Shown here: piece by piece, positions 21,301 through 33,845 of the stretch
Layout of the letters: every line of letters begins with the position of its first letter
Position numbering within the stretch: position 1 is the stretch's first letter
Source: Symsagittifera roscoffensis
Lineage: Eukaryota > Xenacoelomorpha > Acoela > Convolutidae
Direction of reading: 5' to 3'
Assembly (NCBI RefSeq): GCF_963678635.1
Contig: NC_087064.1
Coordinates: forward strand, 76,853,718-76,917,717
Length of the DNA stretch: 64,000 bases
Position numbers and translations under genes: made by a program
The notes under the pieces: model-generated
Told to the model about the DNA's origin: nothing
Database searches by the model: none
The model's input: the letters and a program-made list of their open reading frames with translations, nothing else

Positions 21301-21399
21301 TTGTCTTACTCCAAATGGTGATAATTTCCTATAACCGCCTGAAGATTTTTACTTTTCTCTCTGCATTTTTTTGCAATTCTGTCTTTTTGCCACTGTTGC

Positions 21400-24300
21400 C
21401 AGTTGGATGTGAGAAAACCAGATGTCCTCGGCCATATCGAACATTGCGTCAGTCGACAGATGTGTTAGGCGGTCGCTTTCCGGCCCTTCGCTGCAGACGC
21501 TCAGTCGGAGTCGTGTATTGTAGAATTACTGGCCGTATGATCGTTTGATCCATTCCTAGTTCCACTTTTTCTTGAAATGCACCAAGGGCCGCAAATTTCG
21601 ATCCTTTCGTGATGCCGTTATAACGAGTCTGTATGATAAGACATTGTTTAGTTGTGGTCGCCGTTCATCTATCATGATCCCCTGTATCCTCTGGCTGGTG
21701 GCACTATATCGTTTTCGATGGGCAAGACCAATTGGTGTGTGTCCATTCTTTCCTGGCTCTTGGTTCTGGAACTTTAATTTCGGTTCAATTGGTTTAGGTC
21801 CATGTTTTTGTTTGGGTTTCGGTGTCTTCGGTGCTGGGCGATTTTACTGTCATCTCCGAGATCGAAAATGATTTCCTGTACGCTTTCGTGCTGGAGCGTG
21901 GTTGTTCCTTCTCTTGTCTTGGAGGTGTTTATCCTCCTTCATGTGTCATTTTTGCTCTTTTTCAGGCTACTGTCCGGTCGTGTTTGCTATTTTGGTATCG
22001 AGTTCCTCCCATGCGTTCCTTGACTTGAAAAAGGTCGTTGATTCAGTTTTCACCAAATGAACTGTTGCCCTTTTAAAAGGATGAGTTATTCTTCCCCTGC
22101 TTCTAAAACATGGTTCCCTTTTCTTTCTCTCACCTTCCCTCTGCACCGTTTTTGCAACAATAATTTGGCCTTATCTCCTGTTCGGAGTCTCGCGCCTCCT
22201 CTCCTTCTTGAGCATTTGTTAATTGGAATGAAGTTTTCTTCCATGGTGATCTCTGTTTTTTCTATACCACCTGTCATGCCTTATTTTCTTGTGTTGAGGT
22301 ATCCATCTTTTCCGGGATCTCCAACTATTTTTCTTCTTGCTGCGTGATTGGGAGGCAAAAGTTATTAGTTCGATTGTTTGATTTTTTTTCTTAGTATTGT
22401 TTGAATTGACAGTCGACTGATTTTAAATTGTGTTTAGGACTGAGTCAATTTGCGTACGGCTTCATTTGCTCTTCTTGCTCTTGTCAATCAAAATTTTTAC
22501 CACTCCTTTCCGATTGGCCAATTCTTTGAGCATTTTCTAGCTTTGAAATGATTGCTCTGATATTGACTACCACAAAATCTTTATCGTAATTGCTTGCTGG
22601 TAGCGCAGATCTGTTTGGGTTTTTTGATAAATGGTCAATTAATCCCATTTTTGATCCCGACAAATGTTTGATGTCGAAGTTATGGGTTGATTACTTTTCG
22701 TCTTGTGAGTTCAAAAATCTTGAAGCGTATGATATCTGTACCAATCCTTCAAAAAAATTAACCCGAATATGAACGCATCGCTAAAGATTCTTGTTTCAAG
22801 ATTTCAATTGAAGTGTCGACTTTTTTTTAATTTCTGTGACTAGATTTGATACCTTTTGGAATGTATATTTGTGACTCGGAAGCCATTAAACCTTATAAAT
22901 TTTTTCACTGTTTTACAGAAGAGGTTGCTGCAAAACTGAGGAAAAGTTTCGTCAGATGATGAATCGATCCTATGAAGCCTTTTATTTGTTCGTAGGTATT
23001 TGAGGCATTGAGTTTTCTGAGGTTTTCCGTGTCGAGTTTGTCTTTTATGGTTTTAAGCGCCGCCTGGCGTTCGGTTTTTTTGCGACCTCGAGAAGATCAT
23101 CTAGGAGTGCAAATGTGTTTTTGCAGTTAGTTAGGGTGAGATCGATTGCGCGAGATTGTTGAAATTCGGCGTTCATGTCTGTGAGCTTTTAAAATTCCGT
23201 TTGGAACTGGTATGTGCCTGTTGCTCTAATCTCATCAGGCTGAAATTACTTTCCTTTTTGGTTTTGCCGTCTAATGGAAATTATGCGTATGCATAATTTC
23301 CCCTTTGTAAAGAAGATGTCCCCCTGTCCTGGGTTTTTGTTTGCTGGTTTACATTGCCCAATAACAGTTCTTGTAGGATATTTGGTATTTGTTTTGAGGT
23401 GCGTTTTTTGTCATTTTGTTTCGAACCCCATGCCAGTTTGATTGACTGTTTTTTACTGTAATCTCGATGGGGTTAAAAAACTAATTGTGGCTTCACTTTT
23501 CTGGTTTATGAGTGTGATCTTCATCTATTAAATTTTTGATTTCTTGATCCACTATTTCTTTTAGGTTGTTAGGTACTCTTCTGCCCTTCTGTTGTCTCGA
23601 TTTAAAAATTTTAACAAAATCAGTTTTTACCATGTGGTGCTTTGATTTTTCGAATATTTGACAGAAATCTCGTTTTTAGTTGTTTTTAACCCAATTCGTT
23701 CTTGTAGGGTCCGACTCTTCCCTTGAGTAGATATTTAGGAACAACTGGAGTTTTGGTTTTAAGTGTAGTTTAATCCCAAATTTGGTGAAAATGTTTCTGC
23801 CTACGATGCTCGCTCTGTTACCAATCACTCTATATATTATGCTGATTGTACTGTTCATCCTCCGAACTCGATTGGTTTTATCACTCCTCCTACTGCTTCG
23901 GTAAAAACTTCGTTGTAACGGGCGAGATTGTGTTCCGCATCTTCTTCGGGAGTAGGTTTCCAGGTGGCGCCTTTCACCGTTTGCTTTAGTTTCTCTACCA
24001 CGTGTTCGTTTAAGAAGGACACTGGACTGCCCGAGACTGCTATCGCTATTATCTTCTCCTGGTCGTTTTGAGTTTCAAAGGTGTCCATTGGAGACATCTT
24101 CGGCAAAAAAATCCAACATTTCCAGTTTCAAATATTCATTGATATGCCATCAGCAACATTTCAATTATGCCATGTCAACACCGTATAGATATCGGGATGT
24201 GGTATTTCCCAGCCGTTTACCGATATAAATTGGGCAAATGATACCGAAACCACGTTGTCTTCTTGTTGCTACTGTGGCACTTAGATGTCTGTTTCATCTT

Positions 24301-24460
24301 GATTTTTGACATAACTTACGTTAGCTGATCGGCACACCGTTTGCAAGTGGCCTGTTTTTCCATATTTGGACCATAATTTGTCCCTTATTGGGCATGTTTG
24401 GAGTTGTCTAGCGAGAATGTTTTACCAAGTTTGTAGCAAGGCTTGTTCTGTCTGTGGTTT
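21400..24460 (-). mobile_element. decayed Ty3/gypsy-like retrotransposon (gag-pol remnant)
   Basis: Read on the minus strand from high to low coordinate, fragments appear in gag-pol order. Near 24310-24400 there is a degenerate CCHC knuckle region (CPIRDKLWSKYGKTGHLQTV), with two Cys replaced. Near 23740-23800 lies RASIVGRNIFTKFGIKL, like the C-terminal part of a retropepsin. Near 23530-23640 lies QQKGRRVPNNLKEIVDQEIK, the conserved RT entry block of invertebrate gypsy elements, followed by decayed RT pieces down to about 22900. Near 22100-22280 a basic piece (LRTGDKAKLLLQKRCRGKVR) recalls an integrase C-terminus. Many stops and frameshifts separate the pieces and no LTRs are recognised. A 200-N gap lies just upstream, so the 5' part may be unassembled. 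Confidence 0.6.
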
Positions 24461-24508
24461 GTTTTATTTGCCTACCCTCTGTGATCGGGTTGCTCTTGAT
24501 TTCGATTC

Positions 24509-24708
24509 NNNNNNNNNNNNNNNNNNNNNNNNNNNNNNNNNNNNNNNNNNNNNNNNNNNNNNNNNNNNNNNNNNNNNNNNNNNNNNNNNNNNNNNNNNNN
24601 NNNNNNNNNNNNNNNNNNNNNNNNNNNNNNNNNNNNNNNNNNNNNNNNNNNNNNNNNNNNNNNNNNNNNNNNNNNNNNNNNNNNNNNNNNNNNNNNNNNN
24701 NNNNNNNN
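24509..24708. other. assembly gap (200 N)
   Basis: Exactly 200 N are present, a round number typical of a placeholder of unknown or estimated size. Frames running through it are meaningless. Confidence 0.99.
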
Positions 24709-26500
24709 GTTTAAAGTTTTGTAGTCAAAATGACATCAAAAATTTTTAGTGCTTTCCTTATGCTTGACTGATGACACAGCTCGCTTTGATCCCATTTTAT
24801 AAGCAGGTATTGATTCTTCGAAATAATTCTAAAATAATTTCAAAACTTTTGAACCCACCTGGTAAAGATGACACCTGGCGTAGAAAAACAGAAAGGTAAA
24901 AAATGGAAAAAGAAAACTTCATTGTGAATTGTAAGTACGGTAAAATGGTAATAAAACTTATAAATTCTAACGGATGATAAAACATAATGAATTCGAGGAG
25001 CCTTTTTAATATTTAATTAAAATTTTCTGACGCAGTGGTCTGATTTTGAAAGAAAATTAAATTCGATCAGCCTTAGAAGGACTAATAATAGTAGCAGCGT
25101 AGAAGCGTCTTAGAAGACGATACGCCTTAATAATTCATTAACAGCGCAGATTACCGCCAACGCTCGTTTTTTTGTTTCAGGAGATTTAATCCCCTTTTTT
25201 CCCTCGGCCGGAAGGTTACTTAGTTTTAAAACGAACTGATTTTCGTCGAAGTAGTTTAAAAGACTTAGGCGTTTTGTCAAATTAGTTTTTATGAATTGAG
25301 CGTTCCATTAAAATAATTTTTAAATGGAATAATTTTAAATGAACTAGTCTTAAACTTTAAAAGCATACGTCATAACCCTCATCTTTTCAATTTTAAAGCA
25401 CTTTTCAAACCAATTACGATAATTGCAATGTTAGGTTTCAAAATCAGGAAAAGGAGGGAGGCAACTTTCATTATGGTAAAATGTCATTAATAATTGACTG
25501 CGTCATAGGTCAATTATCATAACTGAAGGTATTTACCACCGTTAAACGGTTATAATGAAATGTGTCAAAATGTGATAAGTTTCGCACAGAGTTGAGATAT
25601 GACTTCAAAACCTGCAATTCATTACAATTCTTTGAATAAGAAAGCCATTAAAATGATCTAATCAAATCAATAGGTGTAACGAAACTAAAGCAGGCTGAAA
25701 AATTTCGATGTAAATTTTGACATCCCTCCATTGTCAACAATCGGATTATCATGAAATTTATACTAAATTTAAAAAATCTTCAAATGAATTTAGTAACCAG
25801 CATTAGAAAAAAATGAATCTATTCCAAGATAAATTCGAACCCCAACTGATGTTGTGATTTTAGCTCCAAATTTGCGTCTGAAATTTCGGCATCGTTCTGT
25901 TCACTATTCACATTTCAATTTTTGGTAACTTTATACAAAATTTCATAATTGTTCAGAATTAAATTTTTTTGCTATTTTTTGCAATAGTCTTTGTTTTAGA
26001 CTAAGAAATGAGAAAAGCCGGATGTGGCTTTCTGACAGAGTAACATCTGATCAAAACACCGTATGTGCGTCACCCGGCTGACTCTCGGCCGGATATTGTT
26101 TGTTAGTCTTGTTCATTAGTCTCAAAAGGTCTACATTAAAACAAAAACTGACGTGTGCTCTGCTAGCAGCACAGAATATTATGATCACTGCGAGCTTAAA
26201 GATCTGTCGAAACTTGCAGTAAAACTTTTTTCAAAAACACTCGTAGAGATTGGAAATTTAAAAAGAGATTCTTTGGCATAAACAAATTATCGAAACCAAA
26301 ATTGGGCACTTACAAGATACCAAAACTTCGCAACCAAAACTAGATTCTGGCGAATTAATGTTATTTACTTATGGCTTTCGCAACCGAAGTAGAAATTCCA
26401 ATTTACGTTAAAAAATAAAAATTGTCCGCAAATTGTGACTGAATAAAATTTCTCGTCAACCAAAAAAAAGATACTTCCGTTTGTGCCGAGTGCCTCATTT
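24709..26500. other. gene-free AT-rich stretch
   Basis: No coding region, repeat unit or RNA gene is recognised. Confidence 0.5.
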
Positions 26501-27225
26501 TTGTTCTTACCATTTGAAAAATGTTGAGGAAATTGGTATTCGGGTGTGTTTTAGTTTATTCTTTTTTTTCTTTTTGATTTCCACGCAAAATTAAATTAGG
26601 TATCACAAAAAATGCTTGGATTGGGTCGAGAGATATATCATATTAAAGCCCTTTTAGTCGTGATTGGAACAACGTTAAGAAATTTTGAAAAAAAATTCTC
26701 GGTTTTGAGAGAAACTGGTGTGAAATTTTTGATTTTTGGTCAATTTTGAACCTAATAATGTGAGCGTACAGGCTTACAATAGCCTATTTGTGCTTACTTC
26801 GAGACGAGAAAACTTAATTTTACTTGAGTTGAATTGTTTTTGAACTTTTTTGCGCCAATTTTGGAATCAAAAGCTTCAAAAATAAAAAAAACCTTTCTGC
26901 AAAAAATTTAAAAAATTTTAAAACATTTTCTAGTCATCTTTTTCGTTTTTCTAGTCACCTTTCTGCAAAAGCAGTTCTTCAATTGCGTTTATTTTGTTTG
27001 ACTGTCAAATATGCTAAAGTTCAATTTTTTCTTTCAGCCCTTTTTATCACGCCACGCAAAAAAAAAATACAATAATCTTCAAGAAACTTTTTTTTTAATG
27101 ATTATGGTCGGAACATTGTGTGCTACTTGCACAGTAACCGGCTATCATTCTATATGTTCAATTTACTTCCAGAAAATCGGAACAAATTGTTCTGTTTTTT
27201 GTCAAAGTTTGACTCTTAATCTCTT
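26500..27225 (+). repeat. dispersed repeat family, copy 1 (related to 47430-48110)
   Basis: Shared blocks include 'gggtcgagagatatatcatattaaa' near 26625 versus 'tgtcgagtgatatattatgtt' near 47484. Another is 'atggtcggaacattgtgtgctacttgcac' near 27103 versus 'atggtaggaacattctgtgctacttgcac' near 48049. Order and spacing are similar (about 480 and 560 bp). Shorter matches lie at 38140-38290 and 43290-43450, with 'tcgggtgtgtttt'-type starts. No ORF is conserved. Confidence 0.55.
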
Positions 27226-29139
27226 AATCTCACCATAATTTTTGTCGAATTTTTAAAGTACTGGCGAGGTTATAATTGAGATCGACCATTGGTTAATTAT
27301 GCAGTATTACAGATCAATTTCTTCTGTAATTTAGAACCAAACTGCTCGTATATCAAGTCAAAGACTGGAATGCTCCGACTGGCACGTAACCAGTATCAAA
27401 TAAAAATCATAAAAATATTCGAATTTGGACTATATCAAACATCAAGTGTGAAAGTTTAATCAGCATCTAATTAACAACAAACAATAATTCTGCCTTTGCG
27501 CGGTATAATTTGTCACGCATAAATACAAAGCGGTAATTTTTACGTTTAAATTTTAAGCCTTTACAGCGCGCATAAAGTAGTCCAGAGCATGGCCAAATTG
27601 GCAAATCGCCCAGAATTTTACAAAAAGAAAAAAGGAATTTTTTGACAATTGAGCTGGAGTAGTTGATATTTTCAATGAAATATCAAAATATCGAATTTCA
27701 ATTGGCTGAAAAAAAAAACGCCCCAAACATAGATATTCCGCATTTTTCGAAAATCAGAACAATGCGGAAAATTAGAAGTGAAACGAATCTCAGTCGTAAC
27801 AAGGTTTAAAAGCTAAAAAGCTAAAAAAATATTGATCCCATGAGCTCAAACTTGAAAATCATTTTACTGTGATCATTTTTTGTGATGCTATGAGTTTTTG
27901 AAAATTGCCAATTTATTCGACTTCGGGTAAGTGAAACACAGAAGTTTTGGTTTTTTTTTAGAATAGGGGAGTTTTCTGTGTCTTAAAAACTGTTCCAAAA
28001 CAAATTAATGCATACAACTTGGTCTAAATAATACTTTGCTATATGTCAAATGAATCAGTTTGAATTTTACCTAGCATGTGAGGTTATGGTTTTCAAAAAG
28101 TCCAGTAAAATGGAAGTAAAATGGAATTGAAAATTCGTCGTGGTTTTTAAGTGAACACGACATTATTGACCTTAAAGGGTAGAAGAAACACTCAGAGCTT
28201 CGCTTTGATACGAGCATTCCTATGTCCATTTGAAAAAATTAATGTATTTTGAAAAACTGCCATACACTTAAAAAAAAGATTTTCATCATGCTTTTTTATA
28301 CAATGCAAAAGGTTTTTATCATGTAAAAAGGAAGTGTTAAATAAAGTTTCAATACTGACTTATTGATGAAGTATTTGGGAGTAATTGGGTTATTCTTTCG
28401 ACTTTTGAAGATAATTTAGGCTTCGGGTGTGTTTTTATTTTGTCATTTACGGCGATATGGACTGCCTGAATTCAAAAGTAAAAAAAATTGCCTCATATTT
28501 GTTTCGCGCTCTAACTTAAATTATCAGCACTGTTAAGTTTTTATTAATGATACAAGTAACAACTATAAAAACACTCTTTGAATTATTCCGCAATACAAAT
28601 TTGTTTGAATTGAGGCAAACTAATCGATCGTAATACTTTCGTACGACTCAAATTTTCACATCTTGTATTTGATTTTGTCCAAAATTTATGATTTTTCCAA
28701 CTATTTTGGTTTTAGATAAATTTTGGTTATACGCTCCTAGTTTATACGAATCAATGCTCGAGTTGACTATTCCAAATGGCTTGTTATATTCAGTTATCGT
28801 GAATTTTTTTGCGGGTCTTTTGGACAAGAGATGCAAAATTTACATATTCTGCAGATTTCTTAACACATGAGATAGATGATTGGTGCAGAATTTAATAAAC
28901 AAGTGTATTAGCAAAGTAATCAAAAATTAAGGTTTCGATATGTACTTGATGGCAATTGGAATGAATTAAGTTCTCCATTGTGTTTTTGTACGACTTAAAA
29001 TTAAGGGTATATTCGAGTTTGCTTAGTTAAAAGTTATTCTAGGTAGTGCATTGTTATTTCTTGTCTTGAGGTGACAAGACTGTGAACTTTATTTGAGGAG
29101 TTATTGATATTCGCTCCATGCAGTGGCCGATGGCAAAAT

Positions 29140-29400
29140 TTATCTGACCAGGGTCATATTTAGGACAAGCTCCCCGCTCCCTCAGGGATTCGGATTCGAC
29201 CCCATGCCGACTCAAAGGGTCCTCCCTTTGTACTATTTTGAGATATCCCTTTTTGTCTGACTGACCCTAAAGTTTTTCTAAAGGCGCCTTTGGTGCCAAA
29301 ATGTACTACCTTTGAGGGGGGAGCGTCAAAAGTATCCAAAAAGTGCCTAAAAACGGCTTTTTTGGCTTGTTTTTTCAAAATTTTGCCTGCTATCATGATT
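29140..29400 (-). mobile_element. hAT-type MITE, inverted diverged copy
   Basis: The sequence 'ccctcagggattcg', then 'ctcaaagggtcctccctttgtac', 'aaaggcgcctttggtgcc' and 'tgaggggggag' is the reverse complement of the interior of the intact MITE at 31331-31750. The left terminus is degraded ('ccagggtcatatttagg'). Confidence 0.7.
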
Positions 29401-30354
29401 TTTTAAATTAATTCCTGCATATTCCTCATAAAAAATGCTGAAGGAAGAAGGGAGACAAGTGGTGTTTTTCGATGTGGTGTTTTTTTGTGATAAAGCTTTG
29501 TAAACCAGATAACTGACATGAGCGGTTAGTTTTAGTTTCCGAGCTTCCCGAGTTGTCATTAAGCATGTCAAGTTTGTCAAGTTTAGATTATGTTTCCGTT
29601 AACCTTATTCATTAATGTTTTTGAAGGTGGTTATCGTAAGTTTCAACGTTTGGGTCAACGGCCTGAGACAAAGATCGTTTAGGTCCAACGTACCCATGAG
29701 CAAGTTAGCCAAGAAAACGAAAACTTATTTTTATTGTCATCTGAGACTTAAATTTAACATTCAAAATTATTATCAAGGGTAATAAAAAAAACAAACAACT
29801 ATTTATACTAAGAAATTTAGACTTCACTTTGAAAAACTTTTGTGTAATGTAAGCGAAAGTGAAACTTGAGTAAAATTGGACATTTTTTGTCAAAATGACA
29901 GTAGGGAAATTAGAAAATCAAAAAAAAATTAAACATTTTATCATTTCTGCAGTTTATCGAACTTGTGAAGTTTTTGATTCCAAAAAGGCATTGAAAAACG
30001 CAAAAATAGAAAATACTTTTTCACGGTTTAATTTTAGGCAATTGTGAGCTTTTAAGCTATTAAAACAAGCTATCGTATGCCTGCTCGCTTGCTTTATTTG
30101 CTCAAATTTAGTTCAAAAATCAAAAACTTTTAGCTATTTTTCTCGACACTGAGACAATATTTTAAAATTTTTTTAATGTCGTTCAAAGCACGAATAAAAC
30201 TCAAAAAGAATAACTAAAAAAACGAATTCAAAGTTCCTCACCATTTTTCAAATTTTCGGCAAAATGGTTTTAAGGACTGAAAATTTTTTTATCCTTAAAT
30301 TATTGTTCTCTTGTATGTTTCGGGCAATTGTTGAATATTTTCTTTGCATTTCAG

Positions 30355-30381
30355 TGTTCGGATTTGAATTTGAATTTGAAG
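30355..30381 (+). other. candidate 27-nt microexon (array copy 1)
   Basis: The segment lies between a pyrimidine-rich acceptor ('ttttctttgcatttcag') and a consensus donor ('gtgagt'). It encodes nine codons (CSDLNLNLK) with no frame change. The same segment with both splice sites is kept at 34791-34817 and 36595-36621. It is exon-like by signal only; no protein family is recognised. Confidence 0.35.
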
Positions 30382-30783
30382 GTGAGTTTCTGGCAATTTA
30401 TAGTTTTTTTTTCATATTGTTGATGGTAATTGTGTAAATGTGATCTTAAGTTTTACTGGTGACCTTTGTTTAGTTTTACTGGTGATTATTAGATAGTTTT
30501 ACTGGTGATCTAGTTTCAAATCCTTATCTTACGAAAGAATTGGTCTTTTTTGGAAAAATATTTAGTCCATCAAAAGTTGGGAGCTTGGATTTGAGTTTGG
30601 ATTTCGGAATTATAATTTATCAAGAATTGCATCAAAAATGCGGAAAAAAATCAAAACTCACCGGTAACAACTGCAAAATTTGCAGATCTTGTAGAAATTA
30701 AAATTTTTGAAATCTTGGCCTTTAAATGTATTTTTTATCTGAAAAAAATCTAAATCTAAACAAAATCTAAGAACAAAAGATCT

Positions 30784-30975
30784 GTGAATTTTGTGGTGTG
30801 TCCAGTGAATTTGATTTTTGTCGTGATTATTTTTGCGATTTTTTGCACTACAATTGTGCTTGTTCTTATTACTATGTTTTGTGAGCATTATACTTCCTTT
30901 GATGAGTTTTTATTCTTTCCAAAATTCGATACCTCAATAGATAGTCGACGTGGGAACATTTTTCTCAAATGTTGA
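30784..30975 (+). CDS. array ORF with one predicted membrane helix, copy 1
   Basis: The open frame encodes VNLIFVVIIFAIFCTTIV then LVLITMFC, a hydrophobic stretch of about 24 residues that would span a membrane. It is followed by a polar segment (SFDEFLFFPKFDTSIDSRRG). The same frame is open at 35227-35484 and 36995-37246. In this copy the shared frame ends sooner because about 100 bp are inserted after the GN codons. I do not recognise a family. An overlapping frame is Cys-rich (CEFCGVSS..) but short. It could be a fossil exon or simply conserved non-coding sequence of the array. Confidence 0.3.
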   Translation: MNFVVCPVNLIFVVIIFAIFCTTIVLVLITMFCEHYTSFDEFLFFPKFDTSIDSRRGNIFLKC

Positions 30976-31330
30976 TTACCTGTGTTTTGCTTCACTTGAA
31001 AACTTTTCTGGAGATCTGGAAACCGAGTACTTCTTGGATTGAAATAGTGTTCTTGTAAATTTCGTATTAATACTCTATTTGGACAAAAATTCGTTCTAAG
31101 ACCAATAAATTAGGTTTTTGTATCGTTAGAATAGTAATGTTTTTTTTTAGTAACAGAGGCAAAAGTCCAATGAATATTTTTTGCTTAAGTAAAAATATTT
31201 TTGTATTACAGGTTAATGTACACTAATAATTTTATAAATATAAATGAAAATTGTGTATTTTATAAATCATTTTCGTTACTTTTAGCAGCTGTTTGTGTTA
31301 AACGTCAAAATCAAATGAATTGGCTAAAAG

Positions 31331-31750
31331 CAGGGGCGGATCTAGGATTTTCTCCAGTGGGGGCTTTTTTTCAAAAATTTTTCGAAAATTTTGACGACCT
31401 TTTTTTTGATAGGTCGATCAGATTGATTTTCCGAGCTCTCCCAAGGCAGTAAAAGACTTTTTTGGCCAAATTTTGTGCGCCGCAGGCAATTTTTTGAAAA
31501 AACAGGTCAAAAAAGCCGTTTTTGGGCACTTTTTGAAAAATTTTGACGGAAAAAAATGCGTTTTTTTGGCGCGCGCTCCCCCTCAAAATTAGTATATATT
31601 GGCGCCAAAGGCGCCTTTAGAAAAGTTTTAGGGTCGTTCGGCCAAAAACGGATTTCTTAAAAATTACCAAAGGGGGGACCCTTTGGGTTGGCAGGGTTCG
31701 AATCCCTGAGAGGGGGGGGGGGGCGTCCGCCCCCCCTAAATCCGCCCTTG
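31331..31750 (+). mobile_element. hAT-type MITE, complete, with 8-bp target duplication
   Basis: The left end is 'caggggcggatctagg' and the right end 'cctaaatccgcccttg', forming inverted termini. The element is flanked on both sides by the identical 8 bp 'gctaaaag' (31323-31330 and 31751-31758). CAGGG-type termini and 8-bp duplications are the hallmark of hAT transposons. The 420-bp element has no transposase. It carries subterminal G and C runs and an inner palindrome-like 'ggcgccaaaggcgcc'. Confidence 0.85.
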
Positions 31751-31895
31751 GCTAAAAGTACAATAATATTGCAGCAAATGCTTAGTTTCTTTACATTTAT
31801 TTACCTACACTCTTTTTTCATCTAAAAAAAATGTTTTGTTAAAAACTGACAATTTCGTGTTTGTTTCACTTCTTAAATTTTTATCCAGATTGTTC

Positions 31896-32030
31896 TTAAC
31901 CATAATTACCTAGTTGGGTATCGTGAAAATATTTTCTATGATTCTTCAAACTTTCATAAGAACCTGCCTTCACTTGGTGCTTGCAAATTTCATAACTTTC
32001 CATTGCGAGGCTAAACTGTGTTCTAGATAC
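31896..32030 (-). other. short minus-strand frame conserved in two array copies
   Basis: The minus strand reads SYEICKHQVKAGSYESLKNH then RKYFHD and a stop (near 31901). The spacing L..H....H weakly recalls the second half of a C2H2 finger, but the first Cys pair is incomplete. The homologous piece near 37995-38095 keeps QVKAGSYESLKNHRKYFHD and the same stop. Evidence for coding is weak. Confidence 0.2.
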
Positions 32031-33544
32031 CTGCCTTGTTTGGTGCGTGCGGAACTTGGAATCTGGAGACAATTTTTTGAACAAATTCCCCTTTTTAAGT
32101 GAAATCCACTTACCGCGTTTGTAATCCGGGTTCAAAAATTAGATAATTTGGTCTAATTTCTAAGTCTTTGCATCAACATAACGAATGCTTGTACCTTGTG
32201 TGGTAACACTTACAGTAGATTTTATCGTGATTTGTTTATAATGTTCAATTTTTTAAATTATTTTCAAAAGAGTTTTTCGAATTTCCTTTTTAAAGTTTTT
32301 TTTTCTGTATTTAGCTGAAGATATGTTTTGATCTTTCATGTTCTTAACACTAGCTAAAAATTTTTGATCCTATGAGCTCAAATTTATAAATTACTTTGCT
32401 TTGATCTAATAAATTGCAATTTGCAACTAAAAATTTGCTATATGTCAAGTGAATCAATTTGAATTTTACATAGCATGAGGGGGTATGGCTTTCAAAAAGT
32501 CCAGTAAAATGGAATTGAAAAATTTGTCACTTTTTTTTAAGTGAACAACGTCATTAACCTTAAAGGGCAGGAAACAATCACAGCTTCGCTTTGACACGAG
32601 CATTCCTATGTCTTATTGAATAAATTCATGTATTTTGAAAAACTGCCATACACTAAAAAATTATCATGCTTTTTCATACAATGCAAAAAGTTTTATCATG
32701 TAAAAAGGAAGTGTTAGATAAATCTTTTAATACTGACTTATTAATGAAGTATTTGGGAGTAATCGGGTTATTCTTCGGCTCTTGAAGGTATTTTATGCTT
32801 GGAGTGGGTTTCACTCTGTCATTGACGGCAATATGAACTGCCAGAATTCAAAAGTAAAAAAAATTGCCTCATATTTGTTTCGCGCTCTAACTTAAATTAT
32901 CAGCACTGTTAAGTTTTTATTAATGATACAAGTAACAACTATAAAAACACTCTTTGAATTATTCCGCAATACAAATTTGTTTGAATTTAGGCAAACTAAT
33001 CGATCGTAATACTTTCGTACGACTCAAATTTTCACATCTTGTATTTGATTTTGTCCAAAATTTATGATTTTTCAACTATTTTGGTTTTAGATAAATTTTG
33101 GTTATACGCTTCTAGTTTATACGAATCAATGCTCGAGTTGACGATTTCCAACTTGCTAGAAATATTCAGTTACCGTAAAATTTTTTGCGAGTCTTATGGA
33201 CAAGAGATGAAAAATTTACATACTGCAGGTTTCTTAACACATGAGATAGATGATTGGTGCAGAATTTAATAAACAAGTGTATAAGCAAAGTATATCAAAA
33301 ATTAAGGTTTTGATATGTACTTGATGGCAATTGGAGTGAATTAAGTTCTCCATTGCGTTTTTGAATCACTTAAAATTAAGGGTTTTTTTGAGTTTGTTTA
33401 GTTAAAAGTTATTCTAGGTAGTGCATTGTTATTTCTTGTCTTGAGGTGACAAGACTGTGAAATTCATTTGAGGAGTTATTGATATTCGGCCAAAACTGAT
33501 CATTGGACTGAAGTGCGCTCCATGCAGTGGTCGATGGCAAAATT

Positions 33545-33845
33545 TATCTGACCAGGGGAATATTTAGGACAAGTTCCCCGCTCACTCGGGGATTCGGATT
33601 CGATCCCATGCTGACTCAAAGGGTCCTCCCTTTGTACTTTTTTGAGATATCCCTTTTTGGCTGACTGAACCTAAAGTTTTTCTAAAGGCGCCTTTGGTGC
33701 CAAAATGTACTAACTTTGAGGGGGGAGCGCGCGTCGAAAAAACCGAATTTTTGGTCAAAATTATCCCAAAAAAGCCTAAAAACGGCTTTTTTGGCTTGTT
33801 TTTTCAAAACTTTGCCTGCTATCATGATTTTTTGAAAATAAATCT
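33545..33845 (-). mobile_element. hAT-type MITE, inverted diverged copy (array unit 2)
   Basis: It sits at the same place in its unit as the copy at 29140. The terminus is 'caggggaatatttagg', and the interior has 'ctcggggattcgg', 'aaagggtcctccctttg', 'aaaggcgcctttggtgcc' and 'gaggggggagcgcgcg'. The insertion therefore predates unit duplication. Confidence 0.7.

Noticed and set aside
24366-24749. Open frames crossing the N run
   Set aside because: The frame through 200 N is meaningless.
31337-31590. Frames within the MITE on both strands
   Set aside because: They arise from the element's biased composition and change between copies; the MITE is non-coding.
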